The notes under the pieces were generated by a model. The model was not told the DNA's origin. It saw nothing but the letters and a program-made list of their open reading frames with translations, and searched no databases. The position numbers were made by a program, and so were the translations under genes. Of a DNA stretch of 64,000 bases, positions 44,420 to 56,837 are shown piece by piece (the first letter of the stretch is position 1; every line of letters begins with the position of its first letter). Origin of the DNA: Verpa conica (Eukaryota; Ascomycota; Pezizomycetes; Pezizales; Morchellaceae); NCBI GenBank assembly GCA_033030425.1, contig JAUFSD010000002.1, positions 3,162,001-3,226,000 of the forward strand. The letters are read 5' to 3'.

Positions 44420-45413
44420 ATGAAGCTGATATTAACAGGAGCAACTGGTTTCATCGGTAGCGAAGTTCTCCGACAGTGTCTCCAGAATCAATCTATAACA
44501 CTCATAACCGTTATAACCCGCCGTCCCATCCCGGATGAGTTCGGAAGCCCTAAACTACGGGTAGTGCTGTGCAAAGAAGAGTTTGAATGGCTAGAATGGG
44601 GACCGGGTATGATGCGTTGGGTTGACGGGCATGATGCCTGCATCTGGTATGCCCTCCCTTCATCTTAAGGCATTCCATTGCAGCGAGATCTTGTCCTGCA
44701 GAGAATTGATTTGTATTTTATGAATACTAATATATGATCCCTGGCCCACAAGGTGCCTCGGAACCTACCCCAGATCTACAACTCCATCTTCTTACATCCA
44801 AACAACCTACACCTACACTCTCACTGCTGCAACTGCCTTCTCTCCTCTTGCTACCTTATCTTCGAAATTCCGGTTCATCTACCTGTCTACATATCTCGCC
44901 GATGTGACTGAGCGTAAATGGCGTCCTTTCGACAAAACAAACGCCTATATCAAAGGTCGAACAGAAAAGGGTTTGTTTGAACTCGCCAGGAACCACCCCC
45001 TACAGGTTCAGTATGAACTCTACACCTTCCGGCCGGGGAGCGTATTGAATAGCTTAGGAGATGTGTCAGAAGGGGGCTTTAAGGGGGGTCTAAAAGGAAT
45101 GGTGACGCCAACGGTCCCGGTGGGCTGTTTGGCGAGGGCAATGATTGATGTAATGTCACCCTTCTATATCCACCTACTTGGGATCTAGACTTACTTGGAT
45201 TAGGTCGCGATAAACGGATATAGTAATAATGGAATTAGTATATTCTTTGAAAACAAAGAGATCCTAACTCTAGGGTATGAAGTTGAAGAGAGGGAGTTAG
45301 AGGAAAGGGAGATGAGAGAGAAACAAAGGCAGAATGGGAATTTAGATAATAATGGAACAGTGAAGGGGAGATTTGAGAGGCAGGTTATTAGTGACAGGAT
45401 TATTAAGATGTAG
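44420..45413 (+). CDS. NAD(P)-binding Rossmann-fold protein (extended/atypical SDR-like), 277 aa
   Basis: Exons 44420-44646, 44753-45149 and 45204-45413. The N-terminal MKLILTGATGFIG carries the GxxGxxG cofactor loop (7-13), as in NAD-dependent epimerase-like and NmrA-like proteins, and YLSTYLAD and KGRTEKGLFE mark the active-site region. The YxxxK motif of classical SDRs is not obvious; Y..KGRTEK takes its place. The third exon was included because AMIDVAINGYSNNGISIFENKEIL continues the fold; without it the frame ends at 45188. The C-terminal tail is charged (EEREMREKQRQ). Cytosolic. The substrate is unknown. Confidence 0.8.
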
Positions 45414-47040
45414 TGAGGTTTCTATGAAAAATTAAGGCTGAGGTTTCTATCCATATGCATACCGTTAATCAGGAAGAAATCACTAAACCCTTTAAGTAAA
45501 GTGTACAGGTATCATACTAAGTCAAATTTTTAGGGTAAAACATTTTGTCGATGGATCTCTTGTAGTGTGCTGTACTATAATATGGGCAGAAGCGATACAC
45601 CAGGGTGTTGAAATAAGACCTCTTGACAGCTGGCATCCGGAATTCTCCGCTCGTTAAATTATACACCTACATACCCTAGGAATGTAGTAGAGATTGATAG
45701 CCGACTAGATATAATGGTCCGCTAAAATACAGCACCGGTAAAATTACTGTAAATATTTGCCCTTGTGCTCTCTATCCTAGAGATATATATTCTTACTTGC
45801 TGGATTGATTAAACTCTCTATACTCTTAGGCTACACACAAGAATTTCAGACTTTGTAAAAACGAGTGATAACACATGAACAAACCTATAGATAGACTAGG
45901 TACTATCCCGCCCTGCATAACGAAAAAGTCAAGATAGGTACCGTACCTCCTAAGATATCCTTGACTCGTTTGAATACAACCCCCCATTACCCTGGAGCAC
46001 TGGTTCTCGTAAATTCCATGCATTCTCTAAACGGCTAAGAAACTCATCTGCAAGTTCTATTGAACAGGCGATCTAGTCGAAAAAGAAACGAGTGCATAGC
46101 TTTCATGAGAAGAGAAAAGCGGGGTCGTCGGGGTTCCCTCACTGTACGTAAACACGGGTGCCGTACGCGTGGTCTCCGGGACGTTAGCCGAAGCACGGAT
46201 CATGTTTCTGTATATCCCAGATCTAGATGTATGAGAAGCCAAGACGGAGCAAAGCTTCATCGGGATGTCACTCGCATTTCCAGGCAGCAAGACCCGCATA
46301 ACCTGGGGAATGTCAGGCGTTAGATTTTTTCCGGCTATATAACCAGTACTACAACAAATTATAAATCCTCGACCAAAGTTCGTAATAGATACCTAGCACT
46401 TTTGGTAAGACGTCAAAGAGGCTGACCGGGTTCAGGTTTTTCCACTGCTGCGGGGAAATCCTCTAATAGCAGGTGTTCGTAGTAAAAAGAAAAGCTCGCT
46501 TTGATCGAGTAAGATGTCCGCTGCCATTATTACGTTTCTGTGTCCTCGGTCTAACACTTAGAGGTAGGTGCTGACGAAACAAGGAGAAGCCGGAACTGCT
46601 TCCATGCATAGAGCATCACTTGTGAGTAATTGAAGAACTTGTGGGCTTCAAGTACTATTCTATTTCTAATATCTAATCCCTAGGCCTAGGAACATAGGTT
46701 TCATAATTAGACTACCTGGGCCATAGACGATATAGTTAACTAGCTAAGTAAAGCCGAATCACGGGGTCACATGGTATAAAGCAATTGTAAGCGCAGGAAA
46801 AAATTAAGGGAGAACCTTTATACCTTATGGGTAAATCGGACGCCAGGTATACCTAGTAAGCGCACCAATAGTCATTACACAAGCGATGTTGTTGAATTTG
46901 TTGGAACGTGTTGGGAGACCCAGGTCCTAGATGTGGCCCAGCCCTATGTTCCCCAGATATTCAACCGAAACTTACGGAAACACACCCCTGACCCGACCCC
47001 ACATTTCCTTTACTTTTACGCCGTCCGGTCGATCAGGTGG
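45414..47040. other. Intergenic region, no gene recognised
   Basis: AT-rich. A GC-richer island at 46057-46323 is open on both strands, but neither translation shows a family; it may be repeat debris. Confidence 0.45.
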
Positions 47041-47170
47041 ATATAAAATTCGGCCACAGGGCCTATTACGGCGCAAATCTTTGCTCTCTTGAAGATTTTT
47101 CCTTGTAGATTTTCCCCCTACGATTACGTACCGACATATTCATTCTTTGACTTTCCTTTGGCAGACTTAG

Positions 47171-48600
47171 TTGTTATACGTGGAGGAGGTCTGTGCCAGA
47201 TTGCCTGAAAATTCTCAGGTCCTATTACAGATTAATTATCCAGATGGCGAAAAAACTTATGAGAATTTCGCCTTGTTTCCTTTTTGTAGTAATTTCGGTG
47301 TCGAAGAGCCTCAAGCCAAGAAAGAGAATTGTGTGAGCAACCTGGTAGCTTCTAACTCCGGGCATTTTGGATTGTCCTCGTGGACGACCCTTGTGGAACG
47401 TGTAGGTAGGTACATAGGGACCCACGATACTTCTTAATCGGGGGTACATTTCTTCGCACTGCAGGGCAAGGTGCGGTTGGCATCGGCAGTTTAGCTATTT
47501 GGGGGCCCCTGAGGCTTTTGTGGGGATTGCGCTTAGCACAGTCAAGAAGCTCGGAAGGGCATGCAGGCGGGGGATGGTGCGTTTTCTCGAACCATCAAAA
47601 TGATCTGCCACGGGGACTTGATTCTTCTAGAAGATGAGGAAATCTTTATCTTGACGGTTTTCCCTATCGTAGATAACAAGATACGAGCAGAGAAGTAAGT
47701 ATTCGGGTTCTCTATGGCTGCGTTATCTTAATCGGGGTTGTTCCCTTTCCGTGTTCCCTTGAGCCTCAGCCTCCAAAGCGAAGGATTCCCTTGTTGTCGG
47801 TGCCAAAAATAGCGATTCGGGCTACCCATGCATAAAACCGAGACCCAACGATCCGGCTCGGTCACGAGCAGGCGCTCAATGCTTACAGCTGCCATTAGGG
47901 GAGGAGGAGGGATTTTTACTCTGCCTAACAAAACTTGCATTTTTTCTTTCAGCATATTCCTTGACTTTGTGGAGTTTCGGGGGGGTAATCCTTATTTTCC
48001 AGGCACTCATCATCTCGAGCCAAGATGGCATCAACAGCCATTGAGAGAACCACGGACCAAACTCTTAGTAAGGGATTGGAGTCTGGAGGAGCCCCATTGT
48101 GCGTTCTTTGTTGCAGGAGTCACGATAGTCATGTCATGTGTTCCAGGGGAAGCTCCGTGCGGAAATTAGAGAACGATCACGTTCCCCAGGTGAAGCTACA
48201 GCTAGCTGAAAGCAACGGTCATCCTGTCCCTCTCCACCACAACCCCTTCCAACGAAGGCAAAAGCGGCATCGTGAGATTGTCTCAGTTGGGCTGTAGGGG
48301 CGGCCAGTGAGTTTTTTTCTGTACTTTGTGCTTCGTACTCCCTTAAGGGACCAATTGTAGGTGCAAGGGCAAGAGGCAACATCGTGAGATGGATTGGGGA
48401 AGGTCTCGTGGTCGTCGGTCTTTGGTATTGTTGGGTTACTTTTTGCCGCGGATTTACGGAGAGCCTGGATCCTGATTTGGTTCCTGAGCTGATGGGATCG
48501 CTCGCGGGCCGTCACTATTGCAGGATAGGACGATTTAGTGAACCAATGGCTCTAGCAGCTCTAGCAGTGTGGGGGAAGAAGTAGTTCTAGAGTTCAGACA
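47171..48600 (+). other. Possible uncharacterised gene region (unresolved)
   Basis: A TATAAAA-like site (47043-47049) and a CT-rich leader precede an open frame at 47171-47437 (…LPENSQVLLQINYPDGEKTYENF). Two further open stretches follow: 47586-47697 (ICHGDLILLEDEEIFILTV) and 48025-48297, with a Cys/His cluster (LCVLCCRSHDSHVMC). GC content and residue composition look more coding-like than the surrounding spacers. I could not join them into one model with good splice sites and recognise no family. It could be one degraded gene, two small genes, or chance. Confidence 0.3.
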
Positions 48601-49263
48601 CGTAGAGAAGTGTGTGCTTGGTATCATATCTTTCTTGGTAGGTATATAACCAGGTCACCCGCTGCCTGTTATTCATGAGCTATCTACCATCGTACAGAAC
48701 AAAGTCTCAGGAAGTTCGGTCGTGTGTTTCGTCCGCACGTCTCCTTCAACTTTGTCCCTAAACCTCTCTATCTTCCTTTCTCGGTCTTGCCGACTCTCTC
48801 CGGCCTGCATAAAACTCTTTGTTTTGACACGGTAAGTTATCATCAAATCAATTGGTTCAGTAGCCCCCCGTGATGGATTACCTTTACCACTTCCCGTCCA
48901 TAGAAGAGATAGCTCGACCCTGTAGGATGTTATCTACTTTTGACATCCCTGGCGTCTCTGCAGTTGTGTCTCAGGGGGGGCGGGAGCTATCAGATACGCA
49001 AAGCCATCGTTTTTCGTATGGAATAGAGCCTATAAAGAGATCTCTGCTGTTATTTTATCTGGCCCTACATCTTCTCTTCATCTTGATTGTTATTTCTTTT
49101 TCATTCATACTTCTTACAATTTGGTCATCATCAGAGCTTTCGAACTGACCCTGTGGCTGAAGTAACTACTATATAGCTGAGCTGCCCCACCAACAAACGT
49201 GATCTCCCCGCTCAACGACAACGAAACATCACCCTCATCAATACTATAAGCTTTAACACAACA
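48601..49263 (+). promoter_or_regulatory. Upstream region of NAD-glutamate dehydrogenase
   Basis: CT-rich stretches (48745-48800 and 49075-49125) typical of fungal promoters and leaders. A possible leader intron (GTAAGTTATC at 48832) lies upstream of the ATG at 49264. Confidence 0.45.
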
Positions 49264-52200
49264 ATGGCTCGCACAAATCTCGCAGCTGATGCTGAAATTG
49301 CTCGATTCAATACTCCTAGCCCTCACCCAACCCATCTGAGTATCCAGGGAAAATACAACCAGCGAGTCTTGAAGGATGATGCCTCAGGATATGTCGCTCC
49401 GGTCTTTGAAGGGAGGGAGAAACAGATGGAGACTGGTAAGTAGCTTTTAGTATACCTTTTTTGATAAAATCGAAGAATTGAGGGTAATTTGCTGATTCTG
49501 CCGGCACTGCAGTGATGGACTTGTTGGAGGAGAAGGGCTTCATTCCCCCAGAATTTGTTGAGAATGAAACCAAGTGGTTTTACACCTCCCTTGGTATAGA
49601 TGGTGAGTTTTATCAATTTTAATCGACTTACTATTTTAGCGATTGAGCTAATTAAGTTTTAGACATGTATTTTCAGTCTGAAGCACCTGTGAGTCCTCCA
49701 ATACTGCTGTTCCGCCTTAGGGCAGCTGGTTTGCATCCAAGATTACCCGACAGAGTTGACTAATTTTCTATAGGAAACTATTGTTAACCACATCCTGTCT
49801 CTGTACGCTGGGAAAGTCGCTGCATTCTCTAGAGACGACAAACGTCTAGAGATTCGCTTGGACAGAGAGGCAGAAGGTATTCATTTATTGATAAATTTCA
49901 TAAAGATTCCTAATCTAATCATCATCTAGATCATGCCGTATACATCGATACATCTACTCCCGGTATTACAGTTCTTTCCGGTCCTAAGTACGAGCAGCGT
50001 ATCGATCAAAAATATCTCAATCCCTCGAACCCCGAAAAATCATACCGCGTCGAGTCTTTCCGTTCATCGTCTCAGCTTACTTCCACCAACCAGCAGCTGC
50101 GTTGCTACTTCGTATACAAATGCGACTTCGTGAACCCTAGGCCAGATCCAACTGAGACTGATTTGGATGTTGTCTCGGATAAATCTTTCTTGCAGAAGGT
50201 CACACCCAACACAAAGGCCGTCTATCAGGATGTTGTTAAAGCAGTCATGGAGAGGACTGGCCCCGTCATTGAGATGTTTGAGGTTCAAGGAACTAGGGAA
50301 AAGAGACTTGTTATCGGTTTCAAGCAAGGAAGTTCTATGGGGTTGTTCTCCGCATTGAGTGATTTATATCATTACTACGGTTGCACCTCTGCTAGGAAAT
50401 ATGTTGGTATGATTACCCACAAAACCAAATAGCCCTGAAACTTGACTAATGAATGAACAGAACAATTCTCCAATGGTGTAACTGTTATGTCGATCTATTT
50501 ACGACCCCTACCTCCAAATACTCAGCTCAACCCATCAAAATATCCTCCTATCGAGGCTTCGATTTACCAGATTATGAAGGAAGTCAGTTTGCTTTACTGC
50601 ATTCCACAGAATATGTTCCAGGGTCATTTCATTAGCGGAAGATTGAGTTTGCAGGAGACTATATATGCCCACTGTGTCTGCCACTTTGTCGGTCATTTCT
50701 TGAACAGACTTGGCACGGAGTACACTGCTGTCTCTCAACTTCTCGACCCTAATAACAGTGTCCACGCCGACACTCTCAACAAGCTCAAGCGTCGTCTTCG
50801 TACAGAGACCTTCACAGCCGACTATATCTTTGAGATCATCAACGAGCACCCTGAGCTTGTCCGCGATCTATACTTATCCTTTGCCAATGCACATTACGTA
50901 CAAACTCGTGGAGAGCAGGACGACTTTATCCCAACTCTGAGTTACCAACGCCTACAAGTGGGTCGGGTTTTGAGCAATGGCGAATTGAAAACAAAGATCT
51001 CAACAACTGTCGGCAATGAGCATCAAGAAAAGGTTATGCAGTATTTCATTACCTTTAACGAGAATGTGTTGAAAACAAACTTCTATACACCTACTAAGGT
51101 GGCATTGAGTTTCCGATTGAACCCTAAGTTTTTGCCAACAGTCGAATACCCTCAGCCGTTGTTTGGAATGTTCTTGGTTATTGGATCCGAGTTCAGGGGA
51201 TTCCATTTGAGGTTCCGAGATATCGCTCGTGGTGGTATCAGAATTGTCAAGAGCCGAAACAGAGAAGCATACACAATCAATGCCCGTTCCGTTTTCGATG
51301 AGAACTACAACCTTGCAAACACCCAACAGCGCAAGAATAAGGATATTCCTGAGGGCGGAAGCAAGGGTGTCATCCTTTTGGATTCCAATCACCAGGACAA
51401 AGCCACAAGCGCTTTCCAGAAGTATATCGACTCCATTTTGGATCTTCTTCTCGAGCCCAACAGTCCCGGTATCAAGGACCCCATCGTCGATCTCCACAAG
51501 GAGCCTGAAATCCTGTTTATGGGTCCTGATGAGAATACTGCTGGGCTTGTTGACTGGGCGACCGAGCATGCTAGAATTAGAGGAGCTCCTTTCTGGAAAT
51601 CCTTCTTCACTGGAAAGAGTCCTAGTTTGGGTGGTATCCCTCACGACGAGTATGGAATGACATCCTTGAGTGTTCGCGAGTATGTTCTCGGAATTTACAG
51701 GAAGTTGGAGGTCGATCCTTCAAAGATGATGAAACTACAGACCGGCGGACCAGATGGTGACTTGGGTTCCAACGAGATTCTACTGAGTAACGAGAAATAC
51801 TCTGCGATTGTTGATGGCTCCGGTGTACTTGTCGACCCTAAAGGTCTGAATCACGAAGAGCTTCTCCGTCTTGCCAAAGAGCGTCTTATGATTTCGGAAT
51901 TCGATATTTCAAAGCTATCCGCCGAAGGTTACCGTGTTCTCGTCGAAGATGTCAACATCACTCTCCCGAGTGGTGAAGTTGTGACAAATGGCACCATCTT
52001 CAGAAACACTTTCCATCTCCGAAACGATGTACACTACGATGTTTTCGTCCCATGCGGTGGAAGACCTGAAGCCATTGACTTGGGCAACGTGGGCAAACTA
52101 ATCAAAGATGGAAAGAGTATTATTCCGTTTATCGTTGAAGGAGCGAATCTGTTCATCTCCCAGGATGCCAAGTTGAGGCTTGAAAAGGCGGGTACTATCT

Positions 52201-52800
52201 TGTATAAGGATGCTAGCGCCAACAAGGGTGGTGTTACAAGTTCGTCAATGGAAGTCCTTGCATCACTTGCCTTTGATGACGCAGGCTTTGTTGAGAACAT
52301 GTGCGTTCGTGATGGCGTTACTCCGGAATTCTACAAGACCTATGTCAAGGAGGTGCAAAAGACTATTCAGAATAACGCACACCTGGAATTCGAGGCCCTA
52401 TGGCGCGAAGCAGAGGAGACTGGGAAGCCTCGCTCAATTCTGTCTGACGAACTCTCTTTGGCAATTACAAAGCTCGACGAGGAACTTCAAAAAACTCAGC
52501 TATGGCAAAATATTCCTCTTCGAACAAGCGTCCTCAAGGATGCCTTGCCAAGCTCGTTGTTGGAGAAGATTGGTCTCGATGTTATCCTTACCAGGGTACC
52601 ATTGAACTATCTTAGGAGTATTTTTGGGAGCTACTTGGCCTCTAGATTCGTTTATGAGTTTGGAAGCAACCCGACACAGTTTGCTTTCTTTGAGTTGTAA
52701 GTTTTCCTATTCTGACTAGTTTTAGAATTTTGAGATCATTGAACTAATTTTATTTTCTTCTGATAGCATGACCAAGAAGTTGCAGGCCCTTGAAGCTTAG
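49264..52800 (+). CDS. gdh2: NAD-specific glutamate dehydrogenase (large fungal type, GDH2)
   Basis: Catabolic enzyme that converts glutamate and NAD to 2-oxoglutarate, ammonium and NADH, releasing nitrogen when amino acids are the carbon source. Seven exons: 49264-49435, 49513-49602, 49663-49688, 49774-49876, 49930-50406, 50461-52696 and 52767-52800, giving 1045 residues, the normal size for the ~115 kDa fungal class. The catalytic half contains FRDIARGGIRIVKSRNREAY with the active-site region, EGGSKGVILL, GGPDGDLGSNEILLS (NAD-binding loop) and VPCGGRPEAIDLGN. The regulatory N-terminal half has SYRVESFRS and GLFSALSDLYHYYGCTSARKY. The last exon codes only for MTKKLQALEA. Exon 3 is 26 bases. 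All junctions are GT-AG and keep frame. Probably tetrameric, cytosolic or mitochondrial; the sequence does not decide. Confidence 0.96.
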
Positions 52801-53652
52801 ATGTTATTCTCTCCTGCTGGTATTTCTGGATGAGCTGTTTGTAATGATTGTTTATTTTTTTACTCCTTTTTTTTTGTTGATATGGCTTTGTTTGGGCATG
52901 ATGATGGAGGCTTTGGGTTGTTTGGATGTTTGTTTCTTTTTTTCCCTTTTCAGTAGCGTGAAGTGGTTTTTCTTCTAGAATTGAGTTAGGTGGTGAGAAA
53001 ATATCTCAATTATGACAAAAAACAGTGTGTGCTAGTATCTGAAGGATGGCAAATAGATTTTTTGTTCTAGTAGTATTTCACATTCCTTGCGGCTATATTC
53101 CTTGAAACCTTGAGATTAGGGCGATTATACCCGAGCTATTGATACGTAGTAAAAGAAATTTCGAGGGTTAGGTCTCTGGTATTCTAAGGTAGTCCATGAA
53201 ATCATCTCTGTAGGCAGTTTTGATCCAAGCCTAGATTCTTACTAGAAAAGCACAGGGTTGTTTCAATTACCTCATATATTCTCTATCTTTGATGGTTGCG
53301 GTTTTTAGCTACAATTGCCGACGCCGATCTTCCAATGTCGTCTAATGTGGACAAATATTTCTGTGATGGGCCTACTTCGTTCTTTAGGGCCTATTTCGCG
53401 GATAATATTACATATAGTTACTACAAAGCCCCTAACAGGATTTACGGCGATCTCCCATAAAAAGTGACTCGGGCTCGGCTTTTGGCCGGCCCGATGACCG
53501 CCCCATGAGAGGCACTAATCCCATTCTACCGCGGTGCCTTTCGGGGGGGAATAAATTCCGTAACTAGATGTTAGGTTTCGTCAGAGGCCAATCCAGCCTA
53601 CTGCCCTATATACGTATATACCTACCTACCTACTATCTATTACCGAACGAAC

Positions 53653-53683
53653 GGGGGGTCGGGGTCGGGGTCGGGGGGGGGGG
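53653..53683 (+). repeat. G-rich tract with G-quadruplex potential
   Basis: G6-TC-G4-TC-G4-TC-G11: four or more G-runs with 2-base loops, a textbook quadruplex-forming pattern. Confidence 0.7.
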
Positions 53684-53966
53684 AATGGTATCTCCTAGAA
53701 ATTTTCTAGAATAGTGTGAAAGTAGTAGTGGATGATCAATATTCTAGCCAAACCTAAGCTTCGGTGTATGTACCGATAACTTGGGTATACTATTGTATTT
53801 TTTCCCGTCCCCCCTAGATGTTTGAGTTAAAAAAAAAGATTCCTAGGTTTTGTTTTGGTCTAGTGGGGGGGGTAGGGAGAGGGGTGGCTTGGCGGGTAGT
53901 ACGTAACTCTAGGGGAGCTGGTTTTGGACTAGTGAGGAGGAGGAGGAGGATGTTTCATCTCGACTG

Positions 53967-54013
53967 GACTGGGCTGGGCTGGGTAGGGCTGGGCTGGGCT
54001 GCGGCTGCGGCTG
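53967..54013 (+). repeat. GGGCT repeat
   Basis: About six GGGCT units interrupted once by GGGTA, then GCG-GCT triplets. It also fits a quadruplex pattern. Confidence 0.75.
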
Positions 54014-54083
54014 TGTAGTAAGGGCTATGCTATGGTAGATGTTAAGCTTTCATATATTAATAGCTGGTTCGTGGGTAGATTCC

Positions 54084-54108
54084 CAGGGTCAGGGTCAGGG
54101 TCAGGGCT
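54084..54108 (+). repeat. CAGGGT hexanucleotide repeat
   Basis: Four units of CAGGGT in tandem, the last one imperfect. Confidence 0.75.
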
Positions 54109-55048
54109 CACTGAACCCTTCCTTGTCGCTGGGTTTTAAGGATCTTCTTGTCACAAGGATATACTGCTTTATTTTATGTCTGGGATATGACCTGGTCTCC
54201 CGTGAGTTGGTGTTTAACCAATATGGATTCAGCTAAGTAAATATTAGTGTTTTCTATTAAGATACTGTTTGAAAGAGCGTAATGGTTTTTGATTGTGATG
54301 ACGTCTATAACTACTAAATATAGCGTGCGCGCAGTCTTAAATGTGATGCCAATATTCTAGCTCTTACAGTCAGTCAAAATACTAAAAAGAAAAATATATG
54401 GCTCTGTATAGTTCCCATATCTTTTTATTAGGCTTTGGAATGTGTAGTTTTTGGCTGTAAAAAGTGCTAAATGGAACCATTCCTATAAATACTTAAGCAT
54501 GATGGATGCTACACATGTCCCAACAAGTGAGAAGGAATATACCAGAGGTAAAGCTCTATTAGAATCATATATTGGCAGTATTATCTTTCTACTGAAAATA
54601 CACTTGAGCTTCCAGGATTTTTTTTAATTTTTTGCATGGCCCAGAATATTGAAGTTTGGCTAAGATTCGGTGTGGGCTGCTGCCTCAGATTCGGCTAGCA
54701 CATTTAAGACTGCGCGCGCCATAGTATAGTATTATTTATCACATCACTCAATTGTACAAGGGTAAAAGAAGTTTTTTTGGTTTGAACAAGTTCAATTTTA
54801 GCTATTAGAATAAACAAAAGAAACAAGCGTCCAGCAATAATTCTCTACAGGAGATTCTCTCTCTACATCAACCCCCCCGATTTCAGTAATAAAGGAATGA
54901 ATATATAAAAACAAAACCAAAAACAAAGCAAACACCCCCCAATATATAGTAAACTAATCCCTCCCCCTCCCCTCCATCTCAACTCCTAACAAAGTACTTT
55001 ATAAGGAAAACTAGTATTTTTTATAAAGGAAAAAAAAAACCCCCCCAT

Positions 55049-56837
55049 TTAGATACCAGAATCATCCTCTTCGATTCCAGCAGCAGTCTGGTAAGCGTCC
55101 CAGCTAGTACAAGTATTATTCAAGGTATCGTAGTCAATGAGGGCCATGATCTCATCGTATCTCTCAACAAACTGGAGGGCGAATCCCTCACTGGTGTGCC
55201 ATCCAATGTGGCAGTGCATCAACCAAGCACCCGGGTTATCGGTCTCGAAGGCCAAGACGAGGTATCCACCACCAGGAAGCATGGCAACATCACGACGGGG
55301 TGGGTTTGCGGTGTTCAAGGTAGGTGAGGAACTAGCATAGGTACCGGTGCCCTGAGCGAGGATGAAGAAATCGTGACCGTGAAGATGGATAGGGTGAGGA
55401 ACGGTGTTTGTGGTCTCGATGATGAAGTATGCCCATTCGTCTGCGGTGGCGAGTTCAATGACACCGGATTGGTCGGCCCAGTTGGAATCGTTGTTGTAGA
55501 CCTGGAGGAGGGTGGGATCGGCCCATTCGACGGCCATAGTAGTGCCACCAAGGTACCATTTGAAAAGGTTGCCGACTCGGCCGATAGTAACTGCAAGGTC
55601 GTCACCAATCTCCTCGCTGCCGACAGTCTTGGAAACGTAAGGGACAAGGTTGCTAAGGTCCTCGTCGTTGCAGTCGTCGGTCTGGGTATAGGCGCTGGTT
55701 GTGGGGTCAGAGGTGCTGGTGGAGTCGTAACGGACTATTCCCTTGATGTTGTCGGTAGAGTCGTTGTCGGAGCAGGTTGTCTGAGGAATAGCACGGAGCC
55801 AGTAGTCGGCGGTGGCCTGGTCGGCTTCGACAATGATATCGTAACGTTGGCCAATAGCAATGCTGAGGACATTAGTGGTATAGGGGACGATGGGGACGAA
55901 ATCCATGGCAATGACAGTGAGGTTGTGGTTATCGATGGAGAATCTGAAGTGGGTGTCGATGGCACCATTGACCAAACGAATCAAGTACTTTGTGCCAGAG
56001 ATGAAGGTCATCTCGAAGCGGGAACCACCATTATCAAAAACGTTTGTTCCGTTGATGAGAGCATTGTCCAAAGTTGGGGGACCACCGGTTTGAGCCTTTG
56101 TATAGAGGGCATCAGTAGTCTGGTGAGACCAATCGTTGAGGAAAAGGAGACCGGCATCTTCGTCGTAGTTGCTGGTGGCAGGTCCGTGGATGATGATACC
56201 ACCGAAGATACCCTCCCAGGCTTGAAGTGCGAAATGGGAGTGATACCACGATGTTCCGTACTGAGTGGCTCTCCAGGTGTATGTGGTGCTTTCACCAGGT
56301 GCAACAGGACATTGAGTAATTGAAGGAACACCATCATTCTGGTTGGTGTAGTTCTGGCGGATACCATGGAAATGAATACCGGTACCGTTGTTTGTCAAGC
56401 TGTTTTTGACATGGACAACTGTATGCATGTTAGTATTTTGTTTAATGTGAGGGGGGGGTTATCAATTACCAACTGTATCACCCCAATTGGCCTCAATAGT
56501 AGGACCTGGCAGGGTTCCGTTGACAAGAAGAACTTGTCTCTCGTAACCATCAGGAGAAGCTGTGGTGTTTACAAGATCAAAGTAGTACTGATTATCGGAT
56601 TAGTTGGATCTCTATGTAAAGGTTTTTAGAATATCTTACCTCTACAGTGACACCCGTATCAGGGACTTCATTGTAGTAATCGGTAGAGGTATCATAATCT
56701 CCCCAACAACTCCTGTCCGTTGCAGAATTGACACAACGTTTACTCAAGACAGAAGCCTCGAGAGGAGCAGGAGCAGCACTGACTCCAGAAAGACCTAGAG
56801 CAAAACCCAAGAGGGCAAATCGTGTAAAGACACCCAT
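55049..56837 (-). CDS. Secreted laccase (ascomycete multicopper oxidase)
   Basis: Oxidises phenols and similar substrates while reducing O2 to water, outside the cell. Exons 56837-56640, 56587-56470 and 56418-55049 give 561 residues. A signal peptide (about 1-21) precedes a short propeptide ending at Lys33-Arg34, a Kex2-type site. Copper ligands are all present: His121/His123 (HFHG), His165/His167 (YHSHF), His447/450/452 (HPIHLHGH) and His507-Cys508-His509 with His513 (HCHIGWH). The residue ten after Cys508 is Phe518, the axial position beside T1 copper; Phe or Leu there goes with higher redox potential. The protein ends in DSGI, the C-terminal plug typical of ascomycete laccases. Roles in lignin or phenol breakdown, or in melanin, are possible. 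The last exon has a long open frame on the other strand, which I treat as a shadow. Confidence 0.96.

Larger units (their letters stand above)
52801..55048. other. Intergenic region with G-rich repeats
   Basis: No gene is recognised. It holds three G-rich simple repeats (53653-53683, 53967-54013 and 54084-54108) and long AT-rich stretches. Confidence 0.5.

Noticed and set aside
46057..46323. Overlapping open frames on both strands in a GC-richer island
   Set aside because: Neither translation shows a domain and there is no splice or promoter context; kept only as possible repeat debris.
55373..56323. 316-codon plus-strand frame inside the laccase gene
   Set aside because: It is antisense to a complete laccase with all copper ligands; the composition (Val/Gly/Asp) is that of a shadow frame.
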